NCBI GenBank assembly: GCA_035653295.1
Contig: DASRCB010000207.1
Location: forward strand, 1 to 17,996
Length of the DNA: 17,996 nucleotides
Reading direction: 5' to 3'
Origin: DASRCB01 sp035653295
GTDB lineage: Bacteria > Acidobacteriota > Terriglobia > Bryobacterales > Bryobacteraceae
Made by a program: the position numbers and the translations under genes. Below are positions 15,224 to 17,996 of the stretch, piece after piece; within the stretch, counting starts at the first letter, position 1; the number at the start of each line of letters is the position of its first letter. The notes under the pieces were generated by a model, which had not been told where the DNA came from, made no database searches, and saw only the letters and a program-made list of their open reading frames with translations.

Positions 15224-15394
15224 CTAGTCTTCGATAGTCGCTTCATCGACCAGCATGACCGGGATGTCGTCGCGGATGGGATACACCCGATGGCACTGGA
15301 CGCATTTGAGGCCGCTGCCATCGGCGCGAAGCTCGAGGTTGGCCTTGCACAGAGGGCAGACGAGGATATCCAGCAGATCCTTGCTGATGGCCAT
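15224..15394 (-). CDS. Trm112/YcaR family small zinc protein
   Basis: A short frame encodes 56 residues starting MAISKDLLDILVCPLCK. Two CxxC pairs (C13/C16 and C31/C34) form a probable zinc ribbon, and the body matches the bacterial Trm112-like (YcaR) pattern, including VYPIRDDIPVML at 38-49. Eukaryotic and archaeal Trm112 activates methyltransferases; the bacterial role is unclear. In E. coli, ycaR lies close to msbA, lpxK and kdsB, so its position ahead of a glycosyltransferase and MsbA-like exporter fits a conserved LPS neighbourhood. It is the first gene of the long minus-strand unit. No obvious Shine-Dalgarno sequence is seen before the ATG. Confidence 0.88.
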   Translation of the reverse strand: MAISKDLLDILVCPLCKANLELRADGSGLKCVQCHRVYPIRDDIPVMLVDEATIED

Positions 15395-15425
15395 GATTTA
15401 ACAACAGTTTATCAGCTGGCTGGAT

Positions 15426-15461
15426 AAAAAAATCGCGGGGCGTCTGGCAGTGGCGCCCCGC
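15426..15461 (-). terminator. Rho-independent terminator of the TPR gene
   Basis: On the minus strand an 8-base-pair GC stem (arms GCGGGGCG/CGCCCCGC, 15435-15461) with an 11-base loop is followed by GA and seven T residues. It lies 40 bases past the TPR stop and separates that gene from the Trm112-led operon. Confidence 0.88.
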
Positions 15462-15500
15462 AGGGAGTGTGTGCAGTCGAGCTTTGAAACGGGCGCTGGT

Positions 15501-17096
15501 TTAGAAATACCCCTGCGCGAGTTCGGGGTTGCACGCCAGCGCGCGCTTCCAGAACATCCGCGCTTCCTCCGTCTGGCCTTTGTCGTTCAGTGCGTGTCCC
15601 AGGTTCAGCAGGGCTTCGGCGAACTCCGGCTTCTCGGCGAGTGCTTCCTTGTACAGGCGAATGGCGTCATCCACCTGTCCGGACTTGTGCAGCAGCAGGC
15701 CAGTGTTGTAGAACAGCTCCGGCGAGCGCTCACCGTGTTCGATCAGCTTGGCCTGCATTTCGAGTGCGTCCGGGAAGTTCTCCCGCTCCACTGCGATTGC
15801 CGCCAAACCCCTGAGCGCTTCCACCGATTCCGGCTCGGATTCAAGCACGGTTTGGAAGGCCGTCGCGGCCTTGTCCAGCTCGCCGACATTCCAGCAGGCC
15901 AGGCCGTAGTTCATCTGCGCTTCCGGCCACGGGCTGCGCTTGTCGATACAGGCCTTGAAGGCCTCGGCGGCGGCAACGTAGTCCCCACGTTCCAGCCGCA
16001 GATAGCCCAGCCGGAAGCGAGCTTCGAGTACGTCGGGATCGCGCGTCAGCACCTTCTGGTACATCTCCTCGGCATCGGCGCGGGCGCCTTCCTGCTCGAG
16101 CACAGAGGCCAGGTTGTAGATGACCTCGCTCAGGTCGGGATTGAGCTGCAGGGCGTGTTCATAAGCGGCGCGCGCTTCCCGCGTCTCTCCCCGCTCCTGA
16201 TAGGCTACGCCCAGGTTGACATAGGCCTGCACGGCCTCGGGCTGAAGCTTCACCGCCTGCACGTATGCCTGCGCTGCCTCTTCATGCCGTCCGGTTTTCT
16301 GCCGGGCGACGCCGAGATTGAACCAGTGCTCATACTGACCGGGCGCGAACTCCGTCAGCTTGCTGGTGAAGGTGGCCGCTGCTTCGAAGTCTTCGCGCGC
16401 GAACGCCGAGGCAGCGAGTCCTTCAATCGCCGGTGGCGAATTCGGCCGAATTTTCAGCAGCTGCTCCGCACACTCCTCGACGACGCCGAAATTGCGCCGC
16501 GCAGTCTCGAGGCCGATCAGATTGATCAGGCATTCCTCCGCCTGCGGCTTCTTCTCCAGAACCAATCGATAGAGGCGGGACGCCTCGTCGGCGTGACCGA
16601 GCATCTGTTCCGCAACAGCCTTGCCGAAAAGCGCGGTCTCGTGGCCGGGGTCTCTGGCCAGAACGGCATCGAATGCCTTGAGCGACTCGTCCGCCTGTTT
16701 CAGGTGCAGATGGCAGATACCGACCCCGACCTGAGCTTCGACGCGGTTCGGGTCCTTTTCGGCAGCTTTGCCGAACGCCTCGGCCGCTTCCTTCCAGTTG
16801 CCGGTCCGTTCCAGGCAGATGGCGAGGTTCAACGTCGCGGTGGGATGTTCCGGCTGGGTGGCCAGCAGCCGGCGATAGCTTTCCGCGGCTTCCGCAAAAA
16901 GGCCGAGCTCATACCGGATCAGGGCGTCCGCCGAAAACAGCTCCGGAGAGTTACTGCCGGAGGCCAGCGCGCCTTCAATTATCTCCAGTGCTTCTCGCCG
17001 GCGGCCTTCCAGGTGCAGCGAAACAGCCTGCGCCAGCGGAGGAGGCACGGGAGTTGCATCCGTGTGGCCCGGTCCATTCATCATCGTTTCACTCAT
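15501..17096 (-). CDS. Large tetratricopeptide-repeat protein
   Basis: The 531-residue product consists almost entirely of TPR units (at least a dozen 34-residue repeats from about residue 20 to the end), recognisable by patterns such as AxxNLGxAxxxxG and AxxxYxxALxxxP. A 20-residue N-terminal tail rich in Met, Pro and Thr precedes them. There is no signal peptide, membrane segment or catalytic domain, so a cytoplasmic scaffold for protein-protein contacts is likely; the partner is unknown. The ATG overlaps the stop of the upstream membrane protein by eight bases, and a GGAG lies nine bases before it, so the two are probably co-expressed and might interact. A terminator follows the gene. Confidence 0.88.
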   Translation of the reverse strand: MSETMMNGPGHTDATPVPPPLAQAVSLHLEGRRREALEIIEGALASGSNSPELFSADALIRYELGLFAEAAESYRRLLATQPEHPTATLNLAICLERTGNWKEAAEAFGKAAEKDPNRVEAQVGVGICHLHLKQADESLKAFDAVLARDPGHETALFGKAVAEQMLGHADEASRLYRLVLEKKPQAEECLINLIGLETARRNFGVVEECAEQLLKIRPNSPPAIEGLAASAFAREDFEAAATFTSKLTEFAPGQYEHWFNLGVARQKTGRHEEAAQAYVQAVKLQPEAVQAYVNLGVAYQERGETREARAAYEHALQLNPDLSEVIYNLASVLEQEGARADAEEMYQKVLTRDPDVLEARFRLGYLRLERGDYVAAAEAFKACIDKRSPWPEAQMNYGLACWNVGELDKAATAFQTVLESEPESVEALRGLAAIAVERENFPDALEMQAKLIEHGERSPELFYNTGLLLHKSGQVDDAIRLYKEALAEKPEFAEALLNLGHALNDKGQTEEARMFWKRALACNPELAQGYF

Positions 17097-17976
17097 TGAT
17101 TCCAGCTCCGTTCGCTACCGTGACGTTATATGGCGCGATCAGCGCGCACAGCCGACCCAGCGTGTCGTCGTGATGCGTTATCTCCACCCAGCGAAGCCGT
17201 GCATCATCGCCGCGTTGGCAAAAGAAACCGACTCCGCCGCGCCTGAGGCGGGCATCAGACCAAAGATCGACCACCTGGTCCTGAACCATTAGGGTGAATT
17301 CATCGCCGTTGGCCAGGATTCGCCCGCGGAACATCGAATCCGGCCTGATGGTGAGCGGCAGCGGCTTCACAATGTGCTTGCCTTCACGGCCATCAATAAC
17401 CGGGTAACGCACGATCTCGGTCTGGGGCATGGGTCCGGGCTTTACAACAGCCAGGCGCACGGCATAGTAGTTGTTGAGGTCGGCGGCGCGCACCACAACA
17501 CCAAAGCCTCTGTTCCGGAGCTGTCCCAGAAACTCGACCTGATAATCCTTCAGGTGCAGCGAGGGGTCGTAGACGGCAAGCGATGCAGGGCGAATGAATC
17601 CCACCTGATCGTAGGTCCAGCCGCTAAGCGCGCGTCGTCCTCTCCAGGAGTCCAGACCGCTTCGAAAATCGTCGACCATGTTTATGGCCGCGCGATCGGC
17701 GATGTCCTGTTTTACGTGCGACCACGCGCTGTTGGCTGGCTGTTGTTCGGCTGCGTGCGCGGCCGGCTGCGTGACGCGCAGAATGGCAAACGCGATTCCG
17801 CCCAGAGCGGCTGCGATTGCCAGGGGGCGCCAGCGGAGACTGCCAGGCGCCCTGAAGCGCTTCTTCGGGGGGACCACGGGCGCGGCCGGTGCGGACGCTT
17901 CGGCGATTCTGGATATTGAATCGTCTATCGAAACGTGCAGGGTCCCGAGCAGCGGCTCGAAACCCACGCGAACCAT
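17089..17976 (-). CDS. Single-pass membrane protein with probable concanavalin-like domain
   Basis: At least 295 residues. A cytoplasmic N-terminal part (1-50) is Pro/Ala-rich and ends in a basic patch (KKRFRAP, RWR). One membrane helix follows (about 51-67, PLAIAAALGGIAFAILRV), so the rest should lie outside the inner membrane. Residues 101-280 start VDDFRSGLDSWRG and contain beta-rich segments such as YQVEFLGQLRNRGFGVVVRA, NNYYAVRLAV and GGVGFFCQRGDDARLRWVEI, the layout of LamG/DUF1080-like jelly-roll domains. No catalytic residues are evident; ligand binding is a guess. The frame remains open to the right edge of the window, so the true start may lie beyond the ATG at 17976 and the gene may be incomplete. 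It is coupled to the TPR gene by an eight-base overlap. Confidence 0.72.
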   Translation of the reverse strand: MVRVGFEPLLGTLHVSIDDSISRIAEASAPAAPVVPPKKRFRAPGSLRWRPLAIAAALGGIAFAILRVTQPAAHAAEQQPANSAWSHVKQDIADRAAINMVDDFRSGLDSWRGRRALSGWTYDQVGFIRPASLAVYDPSLHLKDYQVEFLGQLRNRGFGVVVRAADLNNYYAVRLAVVKPGPMPQTEIVRYPVIDGREGKHIVKPLPLTIRPDSMFRGRILANGDEFTLMVQDQVVDLWSDARLRRGGVGFFCQRGDDARLRWVEITHHDDTLGRLCALIAPYNVTVANGAGINE

Positions 17977-17996
17977 GGACGGGCGCGGCAGCGGCG

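Noticed and set aside
15450..17099. A 549-residue plus-strand open frame antisense to the TPR gene
   Set aside because: It mirrors the TPR gene codon pattern in GC-rich DNA, contains no recognisable domain, spans the terminator hairpin, and the minus-strand TPR repeats are unmistakable.

Overview
The window is GC-rich chromosomal DNA (roughly 60-65% G+C by eye) densely packed with housekeeping genes. It comes from a diderm (Gram-negative type) bacterium: it encodes an MsbA-like lipid A flippase, a family 9 (heptosyltransferase-type) glycosyltransferase and a lipoprotein. The gene mix and order, the S9 peptidase and the style of the hypothetical proteins resemble Acidobacteriota of the Solibacter/Bryobacterales kind. 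That placement is inference, because no rRNA or other strong marker is present. No phage, insertion sequence, CRISPR array or defence genes were seen, and no stretch over 300 bases lacks a gene.

Left part (1-5100). The 5' end of a probable methyltransferase gene runs off the left edge on the minus strand, next to a complete tRNA-Ala(CGC). A minus-strand pair follows: an exported S9 prolyl-oligopeptidase-type peptidase and, upstream of it, an RlmD/TrmA-type RNA uracil methyltransferase. Divergent from these is a plus-strand pair of small membrane-anchored proteins (YtxH-type and DUF948-like). They converge on a minus-strand serine acetyltransferase gene (cysE).

Middle part (5116-7784, plus strand). 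Three genes overlap stop-to-start: a small lipoprotein, an AlaX-type alanyl-tRNA editing protein with a C-terminal DHHA1 region, and a nitronate monooxygenase-type flavoprotein. The last is interrupted by an apparent one-base insertion near 7416-7418.

Right part (7915-15394, minus strand). A nine-gene, mostly overlapping transcription unit reads right to left: Trm112-like zinc protein, family 9 glycosyltransferase, MsbA-like ABC exporter, YicC, guanylate kinase, RNA polymerase omega, CoaBC, family 4 uracil-DNA glycosylase and thymidylate kinase. It joins outer-membrane glycolipid assembly with nucleotide supply, transcription, coenzyme A synthesis and DNA repair. Upstream, and closed by a rho-independent terminator, lies a coupled pair: a membrane-anchored protein with a probable jelly-roll domain and a large TPR protein.

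The most unusual item is a palindromic repeat. One copy, with two compensatory base-pair differences, lies between the convergent nitronate monooxygenase and thymidylate kinase genes. The other lies in frame inside the uracil-DNA glycosylase gene, where it encodes part of a linker. I did not find a convincing new multi-gene system.
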